Notes: generated by a model from the letters alone, not told the origin. A stretch of 47,900 nucleotides of DNA from Clostridium sp. (GCA_023667695.1 JAMOZY010000022.1:1-47900), one strand, 5' to 3'. Positions 1 through 8,883 are shown, counted from the first letter of the stretch. Made by a program: numbers and translations.

Positions 1-4
1 TCCA

Positions 5-22
5 TTTCTCCGTCGGGAGAAA
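5..22. other. Hairpin at window edge
   Basis: A 7-bp perfect stem (TTTCTCC with GGAGAAA) encloses the tetraloop GTCG. It lies just beyond the terminator of the neighbouring membrane-protein gene. It may belong to an RNA or UTR that continues outside the window. I do not recognise the surrounding sequence as a known riboswitch, so only the structure is claimed. Confidence 0.3.
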
Positions 23-56
23 CTCCGATGTACTCAACAGGCTAAAGCCCATATTC

Positions 57-79
57 AAAAAGCCTGCCGGAAGGCAGGC
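57..79 (-). terminator. Rho-independent terminator
   Basis: Read on the minus strand, a 7-bp GC-rich stem (GCCTGCC/GGCAGGC) with a TTCC loop is followed by five T residues. It lies 86 bp beyond the stop of the membrane-protein gene that ends at 165 and most likely ends that transcript. Confidence 0.8.
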
Positions 80-164
80 ACATGATTTATAACAGATGGT
101 ACAAAACAGTTTTAAAAAATAATACAGTATCCTAAATTTTATAGAATATAAATATTGTTATTCG

Positions 165-1676
165 CTAAGGCAAATGCACCGTTACAAACTCCGTATCCAG
201 TATTCCTTCCCGTTCACAAATCACCAGCGACTCTCCACGCTCTGCCGCCTGGTAAACCGACTTGGCAACCCGGATACGCTGCTCGGCCCCATCCTTTAGC
301 ATAACAACAACATAATAACTCGTACCGCGCCGATAGCTATGAGATTCCCCTGTTTTTACCACTTCGGCAGCATAATGCTTCGCTGCCTTGCTGGTAAAGA
401 AAAAGGTGGTATCCGTCATGCCCCATGCTGTTACTGCCGAAAAAAACAGAATAAAGAACCATTGTGTATACAGCTTTAACCGCTTTTTCCCCACACATCC
501 AAAGGATATCAGAATCAGAATCAGTGCATAAACCACCCAAAGGAAAAATATGCTCAGGCTGCCCTTGATGCATACCATCTGAATCGTGAGGGGCATGATT
601 ACCAGAACCAGATTACACAGGATAAGCATCATCATCATTACACTTATGTTCACATACCGTTTCAATCTGGATTTCTTCGTCTGTACCCACAAATAACGTC
701 CGCTGTCATCATCCCATACCACCACATCCCTGAACATCCATGCAAAAAGAAAGAAGGTCAATGGAAGCAATTCCATAATCAGAAAATAGTATTTCATCTT
801 TATCCAATCTGTATTCCGATATATAAGTACAACTATAGCTCCAAGCAACAAATCCACCGCAAACAAAATCCAGGCGGCAATCTGAATCTGCTTCAAATGC
901 TTCCGCTGAAAGGAAGAACCGGAAGCCTCTGCCAGCTCCTGTTCGGTTTTCCATTCCATAGCTTCCTGCCATTCTTCTATCTTTCCCTCAAAGAAAGGCT
1001 CGACCGCCGGGAAGTTTACCATGGTTTCTGATAGTGTAAACAGCTTTTTATCATTCTGACCGTATACTTCCCAGCCACAGCATTGATAACCATGTGCGCC
1101 TACATGAATCGGTGCATTCCTTAATACTCTTTTTATTTCCGTCTTGTCATAAACACGCCTTCTGCCGAATGCATTGATTTGTTCTATGGTTGTTCCCTGT
1201 AGAACCACCCTCGTATTTCTACGGGCAGCAAACAAATAATATGTCCAAAAGAAGAATGCTGCTGACATTATAGAAAAAATAATACCAGGCACCACCGCTG
1301 CTATACATAACAAAACACTAAGCAGGAATACTGCCAAAGCACAGATACTGACAAGCCAAAGACAAGCCAGAACTACTTTATAACTCAAACCGGAATCATA
1401 GATTAAGATTCCAAAGCCGGCATCCGCCTGCCGCTTTTTGGAAATGGAAATTCCCCATATGGCAAGGGGGATATGGAGCAGCCCTAAGCTCATCAGAGCA
1501 ATACCGGAATGGATGGTTTCCGCATCCTGGAAGAGAAATAAAAAAAGTCCGCCGGCTCCCATGCACAGTGCCGACAATACCAGTAAGAGGATAGAAATCA
1601 CAAGGGTTCCTATCCAGGTTTTTTCGAACCGTTTTTCCTGTTCCTCTCTATCCTTTTCTTTTAGCATTGCCTGCAT
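165..1676 (-). CDS. Polytopic membrane protein with a central soluble domain
   Basis: I do not recognise a named family. The protein (503 aa from this start) has about ten hydrophobic segments: two or more near residues 20-75, a pair around 100-150, one pair near 270-325, and further pairs between about 345 and 430. Between the first and second groups lies a soluble stretch of roughly 100 residues that could be a PH-like fold, and the C-terminus is soluble. The longer frame would begin at a TTG at 1697. I chose the ATG at 1676 because AGAAGGAG lies seven bases before it. This start lies inside the 3' end of the upstream HAD phosphatase gene, a 29-bp overlap that suggests translational coupling. 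A terminator follows at 57-79. Function unknown. Confidence 0.75.
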   Translation of the reverse strand: MQAMLKEKDREEQEKRFEKTWIGTLVISILLLVLSALCMGAGGLFLFLFQDAETIHSGIALMSLGLLHIPLAIWGISISKKRQADAGFGILIYDSGLSYKVVLACLWLVSICALAVFLLSVLLCIAAVVPGIIFSIMSAAFFFWTYYLFAARRNTRVVLQGTTIEQINAFGRRRVYDKTEIKRVLRNAPIHVGAHGYQCCGWEVYGQNDKKLFTLSETMVNFPAVEPFFEGKIEEWQEAMEWKTEQELAEASGSSFQRKHLKQIQIAAWILFAVDLLLGAIVVLIYRNTDWIKMKYYFLIMELLPLTFFLFAWMFRDVVVWDDDSGRYLWVQTKKSRLKRYVNISVMMMMLILCNLVLVIMPLTIQMVCIKGSLSIFFLWVVYALILILISFGCVGKKRLKLYTQWFFILFFSAVTAWGMTDTTFFFTSKAAKHYAAEVVKTGESHSYRRGTSYYVVVMLKDGAEQRIRVAKSVYQAAERGESLVICEREGILDTEFVTVHLP

Positions 1677-2364
1677 AGCAATCTCCTTCTGTCTCAAAGC
1701 ACGCCACTTTATCGTAATCTTTTATTGTATCCTCCGCACCATAAGCGATTAGCTGCTCCTCCTCCAGCATGGATGCCACTCCAATAATCCGTCCTGCGCC
1801 GGCCCGCCTTGCCGCTTCGATTCCGGACTTCGCATCTTCAAATACCATACAATTTTCTATCGCTACATTAATCTTTTCCGCTGCCTTCCGATAAATATCC
1901 GGTGCCGGCTTGCCCGGAATGGTTCCGTCATTATATACTACCTTATCAATGTCAAACCATTGCTCCAAATGAAGCTGTTCAAAAAAGAACTGTACATTAT
2001 TCCAGCCGGAAGCAGTCGCAATGGTAATGGGGATTTTCCTCTGAACGAATTGCTCCAGAAACCGGGGCAGTCCCTCTGCCAAACGAAAGGCTTCCGGACA
2101 TTCCATGCACAGCCTGCGATACACGACTTCCTTTTCTTCCTCCAAGGCTGCAACCTCTTCTTGGGATAACTCCTGATTTAGAAAATAGGAAAGGGTATCC
2201 TCTGCATTCCTTCCATGGACATATTCTTGAAATTCAACCTCAGAAATACTTCGTCCGGTCTTATTCTCCAGAAAGGTTAGCCATGACTGCTTCTGAAATG
2301 CTTCGTCAAAGAACATGGTTCCGTTAAAATCAAATATTACACCTTTTATTTTCTTACTCTCCAT
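1648..2364 (-). CDS. HAD-superfamily phosphatase (beta-phosphoglucomutase-like)
   Basis: A 238-aa HAD-IA hydrolase. The N-terminus carries the nucleophile motif (FDFNGT near residue 11), the middle has the motif II threonine in TIATASG, and the C-terminal half has the lysine of GKPAPDIY and the acidic motif VFEDAKSGIEAA. The overall pattern resembles beta-phosphoglucomutase and phosphonatase-like enzymes, so a small sugar phosphate is a plausible substrate, but it cannot be read from sequence. The second Asp of the usual DxDxT motif is Asn here, which normally serves as general acid/base. AGAGGTG precedes the ATG by five bases, and a promoter lies at 2470-2498. The 3' end overlaps the next gene. 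Confidence 0.85.
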   Translation of the reverse strand: MESKKIKGVIFDFNGTMFFDEAFQKQSWLTFLENKTGRSISEVEFQEYVHGRNAEDTLSYFLNQELSQEEVAALEEEKEVVYRRLCMECPEAFRLAEGLPRFLEQFVQRKIPITIATASGWNNVQFFFEQLHLEQWFDIDKVVYNDGTIPGKPAPDIYRKAAEKINVAIENCMVFEDAKSGIEAARRAGAGRIIGVASMLEEEQLIAYGAEDTIKDYDKVACFETEGDCYAGNAKRKG

Positions 2365-2469
2365 GTTGTCACCTCTTCCACTTACTATTCATATCTATAT
2401 GGTTCAGTAGAAAATGAAAGCCTCTTTCCATCCGTTCCTTATAAGCTTTTTTCTGCGATTACTATACTT

Positions 2470-2498
2470 ATTATATAACCTTTCTTTATTCCTGTCAT
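2470..2498 (-). promoter_or_regulatory. SigA-type promoter for the HAD phosphatase gene
   Basis: On the minus strand, ATGACA (5 of 6 to consensus -35) is followed by a 17-bp spacer and a perfect TATAAT. The start codon at 2364 is about 100 bases downstream. The rest of 2365-2755 holds no gene I can support. Confidence 0.65.
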
Positions 2499-2755
2499 TT
2501 CTTTTCTATTCCGCCTGAAATACCTCATCCAACCTGCTACTGCCTCTGCAATATTTCTCCCACAATACTTCCCAGCAGCACTTTCCCCTATCCTATCATC
2601 CGGCTTCGCCGTTATCCTGTACCAGATTATTTCAGAAGCAACAGCAAGTGCGTCGAGCCTGTTCTTTCTGTTCAGCTGTGGAATGAATATAGGTTGACAT
2701 TTGTTTTTCTTTCTGAATTTTTTTGTGGTTTTTTATCTTATAGCATTATATTGTA

Positions 2756-2784
2756 TTGACGGCGTGTGCATAAATTACTATAAT
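2756..2784 (+). promoter_or_regulatory. SigA promoter of the toxin-antitoxin operon
   Basis: TTGACG, a 17-bp spacer and a perfect TATAAT lie 30 bases upstream of the antitoxin start. This is one of the best promoter matches in the window. The short leader leaves room for operator sites overlapping the promoter, as expected for autorepression by a DinJ-type antitoxin. Confidence 0.85.
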
Positions 2785-2814
2785 AAGCATAGAATAAATC
2801 ATGGAGGTGTTTTT

Positions 2815-3093
2815 ATGGCTTCTACAAATACAACTAATCTAAACATCCGTACCGATAAGGATATCAAGCTCGCCGCCGAGAAGATTTTTGAAGAGCTTGG
2901 ACTGAACATGACAACTGCCGTCAACATCTTTTTGCGCCAGAGCATCCGTGAACGCGGAATCCCTTTTGAACTGAAATTGGATGTTCCCAACGAAACGACC
3001 GTCACTGCTATTGAAGAGGGCAGACGGCTTGCCGAGGATAAAAGCGTGAAGGGTTATTCTACGATGGATGAGCTGAAGGCGGCGCTTACATGA
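2815..3093 (+). CDS. dinJ: RelB/DinJ-family antitoxin
   Basis: A 92-aa protein of the RelB/DinJ family. The N-terminal half is a ribbon-helix-helix segment (NLNIRTDKDIKLAAEKIFEE followed by a GLNMTTAVNIFL helix). It is expected to bind the operator as a dimer, while the C-terminal tail wraps the toxin. The frame is open upstream to 2701, but the ATG at 2815 is correct: GGAGGT lies just before it and the promoter -10 box lies inside the upstream extension. The toxin gene starts within the stop codon (ATGA overlap at 3090-3093), the usual arrangement for stoichiometric coupling. The symbol follows E. coli dinJ by family resemblance. Confidence 0.9.
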   Translation: MASTNTTNLNIRTDKDIKLAAEKIFEELGLNMTTAVNIFLRQSIRERGIPFELKLDVPNETTVTAIEEGRRLAEDKSVKGYSTMDELKAALT

Positions 3094-3371
3094 TGAAATA
3101 CGAGGTCAAATTTACTAACCAATTCAAAAAAGATTTGAAGCTGGCGCAAAAGCAGGGCAAGGATACCGAGAAGCTGTTTGCCGTTGTTGAAAAGCTGGCG
3201 TGTGGCGAGCCTTTGGAAGCAAAGTACAGGGAGCATGACCTGACCGGAAATTACAAGGGTTGCCGTGAATGTCATATTGAGCCGAATTGGCTGCTCATCT
3301 ACGAAATCTATAACAATACGCTTGTGTTGATGCTTTATCGTTTAGGGAGTCATTCGGAACTGTTTAAGTAA
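3090..3371 (+). CDS. yafQ: YafQ-family mRNA interferase toxin
   Basis: A 93-aa RelE/ParE-superfamily toxin closest to YafQ, a ribosome-dependent endoribonuclease that cleaves mRNA in the ribosomal A site. Family features visible are a basic N-terminal helix (FKKDLKLAQKQGKD), the central pattern around REHDLTGNYKGCRECHI that supplies catalytic-type histidines, the strand WLLIYEI, and the C-terminal GSHSELF with the histidine and terminal Phe typical of YafQ. ATGATG offers two starts, and the first overlaps the antitoxin stop. It is convergent with trpA, whose stop lies 36 bp away, and I see no clear terminator between them. It appears intact. Confidence 0.9.
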   Translation: MMKYEVKFTNQFKKDLKLAQKQGKDTEKLFAVVEKLACGEPLEAKYREHDLTGNYKGCRECHIEPNWLLIYEIYNNTLVLMLYRLGSHSELFK

Positions 3372-3406
3372 GTCTAACTATTATAAGTATTCTATCATTT
3401 TTTATC

Positions 3407-4183
3407 TCAAGAACGGTTGGCTGCCGCTTTCATGTCAGCCACATATTCCCCGACTGCCTTTACGCTGTCCCTACCCTGTGCTGCAATCATTTTCACAATA
3501 GCGCTTCCTACAATGACGCCGTCACTGAGTTTTGCCATCTCCTCTGCCTGCTTGGGTGTCGCAATACCGAAGCCGATAGCAACCGGAATATCCGTTACTT
3601 CTCTTACTAAATTCACCATTCCGCCTACATCCGAGGTAATCTCACTTCTGACACCAGTCACTCCCATGGAGGATACACAGTAGATAAAGCCCTCCGCCTC
3701 TTTCGCAATCGTCTTAATGCGTTCCTTAGAGGTAGGGGCAATCAGAGAAATCAATTCAATCCCGTACTGTTTGCAAAGGTCCTTTAACTCATCCTTCTCT
3801 TCAAAAGGCAAATCCGGTACGATAACACCATCAATTCCAACCTTTTTACAATTACTCAGGAACCGCTCACTGCCGTAGCTGTAAATGGGATTCAGATAAG
3901 TCATGAACACCAGAGGAATTTCGATGTTCTTTCGCACCCGTTCTACTAAATCAAATAATTGGTCTGTGGTACAACCGGCACCCAAGGCACGCTCATCCGC
4001 TTCCTGGATTACCGGTCCCTCGGCAATAGGGTCTGAAAAGGGAATACCAATTTCAATCAAATCCGCACCCTTTTCTGCCATTTCATATAGTAACCGCTCC
4101 GTTGTCTCTATATCCGGGTCGCCACCGGTCACAAATGGTATAAATGCCTTTCCGTTGGTAAATGCATCCTGTATTCTACTCAT
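3407..4183 (-). CDS. trpA: Tryptophan synthase alpha subunit
   Basis: A 258-aa TIM-barrel subunit that cleaves indole-3-glycerol phosphate to indole and glyceraldehyde 3-phosphate, passing indole through a tunnel to TrpB. The catalytic Glu (E44 in [11 protein letters not shown]) is present, as are the phosphate-binding glycines near the C-terminus (VGSAIVK). The position matching the second catalytic residue of E. coli TrpA (Asp60 in LADGP) is Glu here (IAEGP), a conservative change. The start overlaps the end of trpB by 8 bp and AGAGGAG precedes the ATG inside trpB, which fits translational coupling to keep the two subunits equal. It is the last gene of the operon. Confidence 0.97.
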   Translation of the reverse strand: MSRIQDAFTNGKAFIPFVTGGDPDIETTERLLYEMAEKGADLIEIGIPFSDPIAEGPVIQEADERALGAGCTTDQLFDLVERVRKNIEIPLVFMTYLNPIYSYGSERFLSNCKKVGIDGVIVPDLPFEEKDELKDLCKQYGIELISLIAPTSKERIKTIAKEAEGFIYCVSSMGVTGVRSEITSDVGGMVNLVREVTDIPVAIGFGIATPKQAEEMAKLSDGVIVGSAIVKMIAAQGRDSVKAVGEYVADMKAAANRS

Positions 4184-5366
4184 AAATCTTCACTCCTCTG
4201 TATCTTGCTATTGCCGCTACATCCTTATCTCCCCGGCCGGAAATATTGATTACGACGATTTTATCCTTTGATAATGTCTTTGCATATTTCATGGCATAGG
4301 CTACTGCATGAGAGCTTTCAATTGCCGGTATGATTCCTTCCAGTCTGGACAGATATTCAAATGCCTGTACCGCTTCCTCATCTGTAATCGGCACATATTT
4401 TGCCCGCCCGGTCTCATGCAACATGGCATGTTCCGGTCCGATTCCCGGATAATCCAGCCCTGCAGAAATCGAATAAACCGGTGCAATCTGCCCGAATTCA
4501 TTCTGACAGAACAAGGACTTCATTCCATGGAAAATGCCTTTGGTGCCATTGGCAATGGTGGCGGCATTCTTTGGGTTATCTACTCCAAGTCCTGCTGCCT
4601 CACAGCCAATCAGCTCTACTTCCTTGTCCGGAATAAATTCATAAAATGCACCCATAGCATTACTGCCGCCACCCACACAGGCGATTACGGCATCCGGCAG
4701 CTTCCCTTCCCGTTCCATTAGCTGTGCTTTAATCTCTTTTCCAATCACACTTTGGAAATCACGAACAATCATCGGAAACGGATGGGGTCCCATAACCGAA
4801 CCTAATACATACAAGGTATCGTCTACCCGTTTGGACCATTCCCGCATGGTCTCATTCACCGCATCCTTCAGGGTCATGGTTCCGCTGGTAACCGGATGAA
4901 CCTTTGCACCCAGTAATTCCATACGGAATACATTCAATGCCTGACGCTCCGTATCCTCTTTTCCCATGAATATCTCACATTCCATATCCATCAATGCTGC
5001 AGCAGTGGCAGTAGCTACACCATGCTGTCCGGCTCCGGTTTCTGCGATGACCCTGGTCTTACCCATACGCTTTGCCAGCAATACCTGCCCCAGTACATTA
5101 TTAATCTTATGAGAACCGGTATGGTTCAGGTCCTCCCGCTTTAAGTATATCTTAGCACCACCCAGGTCCTCCGTCATACGCTTCGCATAATACAACATAG
5201 ACGGACGTCCGGCATAATTTTTCATTAAATCATCCAGCTCCCGAATAAATTCCGGTTCATTCTTATAATGCTCATATGCCCCCTCCACCTCATGAACTGC
5301 GGTCATAAGAGTTTCCGGTACGTACTGCCCGCCGTATTCTCCATATCTTCCTGCTTTCTCATTCAT
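4176..5366 (-). CDS. trpB: Tryptophan synthase beta subunit
   Basis: A 396-aa PLP enzyme that condenses indole with serine to give tryptophan. K87 in [10 protein letters not shown] is the PLP Schiff-base lysine. GGGSNAMG forms the PLP phosphate loop, and the acidic residue of the ETGAGQHG segment is the usual catalytic Glu. Length and motifs fit the TrpB1 type that partners TrpA rather than the stand-alone TrpB2. It overlaps trpA by 8 bp. A gap of 227 bp separates it from trpCF, unusually long inside this operon. That gap contains a copy of the 51-bp repeat. No strong ribosome site is seen directly before the ATG. Confidence 0.97.
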   Translation of the reverse strand: MNEKAGRYGEYGGQYVPETLMTAVHEVEGAYEHYKNEPEFIRELDDLMKNYAGRPSMLYYAKRMTEDLGGAKIYLKREDLNHTGSHKINNVLGQVLLAKRMGKTRVIAETGAGQHGVATATAAALMDMECEIFMGKEDTERQALNVFRMELLGAKVHPVTSGTMTLKDAVNETMREWSKRVDDTLYVLGSVMGPHPFPMIVRDFQSVIGKEIKAQLMEREGKLPDAVIACVGGGSNAMGAFYEFIPDKEVELIGCEAAGLGVDNPKNAATIANGTKGIFHGMKSLFCQNEFGQIAPVYSISAGLDYPGIGPEHAMLHETGRAKYVPITDEEAVQAFEYLSRLEGIIPAIESSHAVAYAMKYAKTLSKDKIVVINISGRGDKDVAAIARYRGVKIYE

Positions 5367-5440
5367 TGTGTTCTCTCACTTTCCTTATCTTACTTTTTCT
5401 GTTTCTATGAATCTACTGTTATATTACTTCATTCCTAACC

Positions 5441-5491
5441 TTTATTCCCGCAAGCAATGAGGAAAATAACTATGCTTGCATGGATATTTGA
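5441..5491 (-). repeat. 51-bp dispersed element, copy 3 (inside trp operon)
   Basis: On the minus strand this 51-bp stretch runs from TCAAATATCCATGCAAGCAT to GCGGGAATAAA and matches the copies at 8884-8934 and 10252-10302 with only a few differences. The inner part can fold as AATA-CCATGC/GCATAG-TATT with one or two mismatches. It lies between trpCF and trpB, is in the same sense as transcription, and ends 75 bases before the trpB start. Confidence 0.8.
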
Positions 5492-5593
5492 TTTCTCCAC
5501 ATAACAAATTAGCCAGATTATGCCACACTTCATTATCAACCATCGCAAATATTTAAATATACAACCATTTTCTGCATTCTCTGTCGGTATCTG

Positions 5594-6982
5594 TTATCCA
5601 GCTGTCCGCACCTTCCGGATGATTTCCTTCACCTTCTGGTAATCCTTAACGCCGTCGGTTTCTACGCTGCTACTGACGTCTACTGCATAAGGATGCCATC
5701 GATGAATGATTTCCTCTACCTTCTCACCGGAAATCCCTCCTGCGAGAAAATAAGGGCGGTATCCTGCCGGTATCAATGTAAGGTCAAAGCCCTCTCCTGT
5801 ACCGCCATACACATCCTTCCGAAAGGTATCCAGCAAAACATAATCTGCGGAGCTTTCCATACCTTTCTGAATCTCCTTCTCATCCTTTACCCGAATCGCC
5901 CGAATGACGGGACAATCCGTCACCTTCTTTAATTCACTGATAAATGACTCCTCTTCATCTCCGTGAAGCTGAATCATATCAATGACTCCTTTCCTGCAAA
6001 GGGTTGAAATATGCTCCACACTGTCATTGACAAAGACACCAACCGCCAGAATCTCCTTCGACAGCTTTGCCTTTAACTGTCCTGCCTGTTCATCACTGAC
6101 CTGCCGCCTGCTCTCTGCAAATATAAACCCAATATAATCCGGTTTCAACTCATTTGCCATGGCAATATCTTCTTCTCTGGTCAGACCACATATCTTAATC
6201 TTCGTTCCCCGAAGGGTGTTCAACATCCGGGTCTTATCCGGTGAACGCATAAGGGTCTCGCCAATCAGCACTCCATTTACATTCGCTTCTCTTAATGCCT
6301 GAATATCAGCGTAGTCTTTGATTCCGCTTTCCGCAACAAAAACGATATCCTCCGGTACCTGCTTCCTCAGTCGTATACTGTTCTGAATGTCAACCGTAAA
6401 ATCTTTTAGATTCCGGTTATTTACACCAATCAGCCTTGCACCGGCATTCCGGGCAGAGGCGATTTCCTCCTCGTTATGTGCCTCTACCAATGCGGACAGC
6501 CCTAAGCGGTCGCAGATTCGAATATATTCTTTTATAGTTTCCGTATCCAGTATGGCACAAATCAAAAGCACTGCATCCGCACCGATTGCTTTTGCCTGAT
6601 ATATCTGATAGGCGTCTATCACAAAATCCTTTCGGATGATTGGCAGACCCACCTCCTGTTTAATCCCGGTGAGATATTCATTCTTTCCCTGAAAGAAATC
6701 CGGCTCTGTCAGAACGGAGATACAGGCGGCACCGCTTGTTTCATAGTCCCTGGCTATCTGAATATAAGGAAACTCTTTGGCTATAACCCCCTTGGATGGA
6801 GACGCTTTTTTTACCTCGCAGATAAATCCGATGTCATTTCCTTTTAGCGCCTGCTCAAAGGCAAAGGGCGGAAGTTTATTCTCCGTCTGTTCCGCAGCTC
6901 GTTTCATATCTGCTTCTGAAATTACAGCCTTATCCTTTTGTACCCGGATTCGGGTTTTTGCAACAATATCATCTAATATCAT
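5594..6982 (-). CDS. trpCF: Fused indole-3-glycerol-phosphate synthase / phosphoribosylanthranilate isomerase
   Basis: A 462-aa bifunctional enzyme carrying two consecutive steps. Residues 1 to about 255 are TrpC, with the catalytic lysines in EVKKASPSKG (K58/K59) and RKDF (K118), and the phosphate loop near the end of the barrel. Residues from about 261 are TrpF, starting KIKICGLTRE, where C265 is the family's catalytic Cys and the Asp of LLDTFRKD is the general acid. Domain order TrpC-TrpF is that of the enterobacterial fusion. The ATG at 6982 has GGAGA six bases upstream. A 14-codon reading frame ends on this start codon (see 6979-7023). Confidence 0.97.
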   Translation of the reverse strand: MILDDIVAKTRIRVQKDKAVISEADMKRAAEQTENKLPPFAFEQALKGNDIGFICEVKKASPSKGVIAKEFPYIQIARDYETSGAACISVLTEPDFFQGKNEYLTGIKQEVGLPIIRKDFVIDAYQIYQAKAIGADAVLLICAILDTETIKEYIRICDRLGLSALVEAHNEEEIASARNAGARLIGVNNRNLKDFTVDIQNSIRLRKQVPEDIVFVAESGIKDYADIQALREANVNGVLIGETLMRSPDKTRMLNTLRGTKIKICGLTREEDIAMANELKPDYIGFIFAESRRQVSDEQAGQLKAKLSKEILAVGVFVNDSVEHISTLCRKGVIDMIQLHGDEEESFISELKKVTDCPVIRAIRVKDEKEIQKGMESSADYVLLDTFRKDVYGGTGEGFDLTLIPAGYRPYFLAGGISGEKVEEIIHRWHPYAVDVSSSVETDGVKDYQKVKEIIRKVRTAG

Positions 6983-7023
6983 ATGGTTTCTCCGATTATT
7001 TTCGATTTTCTATCCCTTATCAT
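6979..7023 (-). CDS. Candidate 14-aa leader peptide overlapping the trpCF start
   Basis: ATG at 7023 is preceded by GGAGG four bases upstream, and the frame runs 14 codons (MIRDRKSKIIGETI) to a TGA that overlaps the trpCF ATG. It contains no Trp codon, so it is not a classical attenuator peptide. Its start lies in the loop and 3' arm of a hairpin (ATCCC-TATCA pairing with TGATA-GGGAT) spanning about 7012-7051. It could couple trpD and trpCF translation, or be chance. No homology can be claimed. Confidence 0.35.
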   Translation of the reverse strand: MIRDRKSKIIGETI

Positions 7024-7092
7024 GATACCTCCATTGTGATAGGGGATATCGCTTCCTACTATTCCCTTTCCGTTTTCTTTGTACTAATAACG

Positions 7093-8100
7093 TTAAAAAC
7101 GATTGGTTGCCTGAATGAATTTATTTAACTGTTCCATTGCCTTTCCGCTTTGAATGGTTTCCTTCGCCTTCTCAATTGCCTGTTCCATTGTGACATCCTC
7201 CAGCATATAGATACATGCCGCAGAATTCAGGATTACTGCATCCGTCTTCGGTCCGGTTTCTCCCTGGAAAATGGAACGTAATATCTCTGCATTCTCTTGC
7301 GGTCCTCCGCCAACCAAATCATCCTTGGCACATTTCTGGAATCCGTAATCCTCCGGATTCAATACAAAGGATTCCAGTTTGCCATCCCGGATGGAACAGC
7401 AGGTCGTATTGGCACTTAAGGATATTTCATCTAATTTGTCCTGGCCGAACACCACCATACCACGCTTTACTCCAAGGTTGACCAATACCTTCGCTAATGG
7501 TTCTACCAGTGTTTCATCATAGACGCCTAACAGCTGATAACTGGCGCCTGCCGGATTCCCCAGCGGTCCTAATATATTAAATATAGTACGGATTCCGATT
7601 TCTTTCCGAACCGGTGCCACAAACCGCATGGCGTTATGATATTTCTGAGCAAACATAAAGCAAAGCCCGATTTCTTTCAATACCTGTGCGCTCTCAGCCG
7701 GGGTAATATCAATCTTAACTCCCAGTGCTTCCAATACATCAGCGGCACCACACTTGCTGGATACGCTCCGATTCCCATGCTTCGCTACCGGAATTCCATA
7801 AGCAGATACCAGAATGGAGGACGCCGTAGAAATATTAAAGGAATTCGCCTCGTCACCACCAGTTCCTACAATCTCCAGTACATCCATATCATGCAGTAAC
7901 CGGACACAATGCTCCCGCATCCCTTCCGCGCTTGCGGTTATCTCCTCAATGGTCTCACCCTTCATCCGCAACGCTGTCAAATAAGCCCCCATATGAATCT
8001 GGCTGGCTTCACCACTCATAATCTCATTCATGACCTCTTTTGCCATATCGTAGGATAAATCCTCATTATTCACTAACTTGTAAATCGCATCTTTAATCAT
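7093..8100 (-). CDS. trpD: Anthranilate phosphoribosyltransferase
   Basis: A 335-aa enzyme that joins anthranilate to PRPP to give phosphoribosylanthranilate. The PRPP-binding loop [14 protein letters not shown] begins at residue 79, and [15 protein letters not shown] is the second conserved substrate loop. Length is standard, and no glutamine amidotransferase (TrpG) domain is fused to it. It is the first gene of the operon here, 163 bp after the T-box terminator. GGAGAG lies seven bases before the ATG. Expression should depend on the Trp T-box upstream. Because trpE and trpG are absent, its substrate must come from enzymes encoded elsewhere or from imported anthranilate. Confidence 0.97.
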   Translation of the reverse strand: MIKDAIYKLVNNEDLSYDMAKEVMNEIMSGEASQIHMGAYLTALRMKGETIEEITASAEGMREHCVRLLHDMDVLEIVGTGGDEANSFNISTASSILVSAYGIPVAKHGNRSVSSKCGAADVLEALGVKIDITPAESAQVLKEIGLCFMFAQKYHNAMRFVAPVRKEIGIRTIFNILGPLGNPAGASYQLLGVYDETLVEPLAKVLVNLGVKRGMVVFGQDKLDEISLSANTTCCSIRDGKLESFVLNPEDYGFQKCAKDDLVGGGPQENAEILRSIFQGETGPKTDAVILNSAACIYMLEDVTMEQAIEKAKETIQSGKAMEQLNKFIQATNRF

Positions 8101-8262
8101 TGTTATTCTCTCCTTTTCCTTTTATTTTGTAGTTTTTTCTAATTGATAGGTCGGATAGCTTTATCAGCATTTCCTACAGACTTGCAATAAACTGCCATCT
8201 GCAGCTTCTTTCGGGTGTCCGGCATTGCAGAAAACCTGTCACTGGCACTTTTCATACTACAA

Positions 8263-8301
8263 TAAAAAAAGCCTCCATCCCTCCTAACAGGGACAAAAGC
8301 T
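8263..8301 (-). terminator. T-box intrinsic terminator
   Basis: On the minus strand a 13-bp stem including G-U pairs (AGCTTTTGTCCCT with AGGGATGGAGGCT, loop GTTAGG) is followed by seven T residues. It directly follows the conserved T-box sequence, whose pairing in the antiterminator excludes this stem. It ends transcription when charged tRNA-Trp is plentiful. Confidence 0.9.
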
Positions 8302-8544
8302 ATCACTTCTGCGGTACCACCCAACTTGGTATATACATACCCACTCTGAACATACTTTCATATGCTTCCTTCTGATAACGGCAGGAACCCCGTTGACATC
8401 TACTTTCATTCTCATGATTTCAAGCCACCCTCACAAGTCCATTCACCAGGTTATCCACTATCGTAATCTCACCACCTACGACTCTCTTTGCGCTTCACAC
8501 CTGCCTACTCCTCTTGCTCATCGGTTTTGTCACTTATTTATCTG
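8264..8544 (-). promoter_or_regulatory. T-box riboswitch, tRNA-Trp specific
   Basis: The leader of the trp operon. The universal T-box GGGTGGTACCGCAGA lies at 8308-8322 and would pair with the uncharged acceptor end of tRNA. Upstream are AGAGAG-type and GGTGG-type stem I elements and a specifier segment GTGAATGGACTT, in which TGG (8439-8441) reads as the Trp codon followed by the usual purine. The terminator at 8263-8301 forms unless uncharged tRNA-Trp stabilises the antiterminator. So trpDCFBA should be induced on Trp starvation. The T-box and terminator are seen directly; the exact specifier pairing is inferred. Confidence 0.93.
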
Positions 8545-8550
8545 TTAGCT

Positions 8551-8579
8551 AGTATACGCTTACCCCAAAAATATGTCAA
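8551..8579 (-). promoter_or_regulatory. SigA promoter of the trp operon
   Basis: A perfect TTGACA, a 17-bp spacer and TATACT on the minus strand, ending six bases before the predicted leader start. It drives the T-box leader and trpDCFBA. Nothing else that I can identify lies between here and the repeat structures that begin at 8797. Confidence 0.88.
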
Positions 8580-8796
8580 ACATTTTTTCTGAATTCTATC
8601 TAAGAAATATATTACAAGTAAAATTATATGCCCATATACGCCGCTCTATTTGTCATTCTTCTCATTTTTCATGATTGTATCTACCGTTTATTACATATTC
8701 AAAGCTGAAAGAAATACCTCCTGCTGTCATATAATTAGTCAAATTCCCTTTATCGGCTACATATACTAAAGCAAGAAACCTATCTGTGCTATTTCA

Positions 8797-8869
8797 GTCA
8801 AATACCCCGCAGTAAGCTATGGGCATGAGCTAGCTTGTTCTTTCCGCCCCAAGGGACGGGGTATTTGAC
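8797..8869 (+). repeat. 13-bp perfect inverted repeat (large hairpin) before the repeat element
   Basis: GTCAAATACCCCG at 8797-8809 is the exact reverse complement of 8857-8869, with a 47-nt intervening loop. The right arm ends TATTTGAC, which can alternatively pair over 8 bp with GTCAAATA at 8883-8890 at the edge of the 51-bp element. The two pairings exclude each other. The structure lies 80 bp upstream of the LysM-GH18 gene. Confidence 0.7.
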
Positions 8870-8883
8870 CCTCGCGGCATTCG

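Noticed and set aside
8139-8324. 61-aa reading frame on the minus strand
   Set aside because: It overlaps the T-box and its terminator, which explain this sequence.
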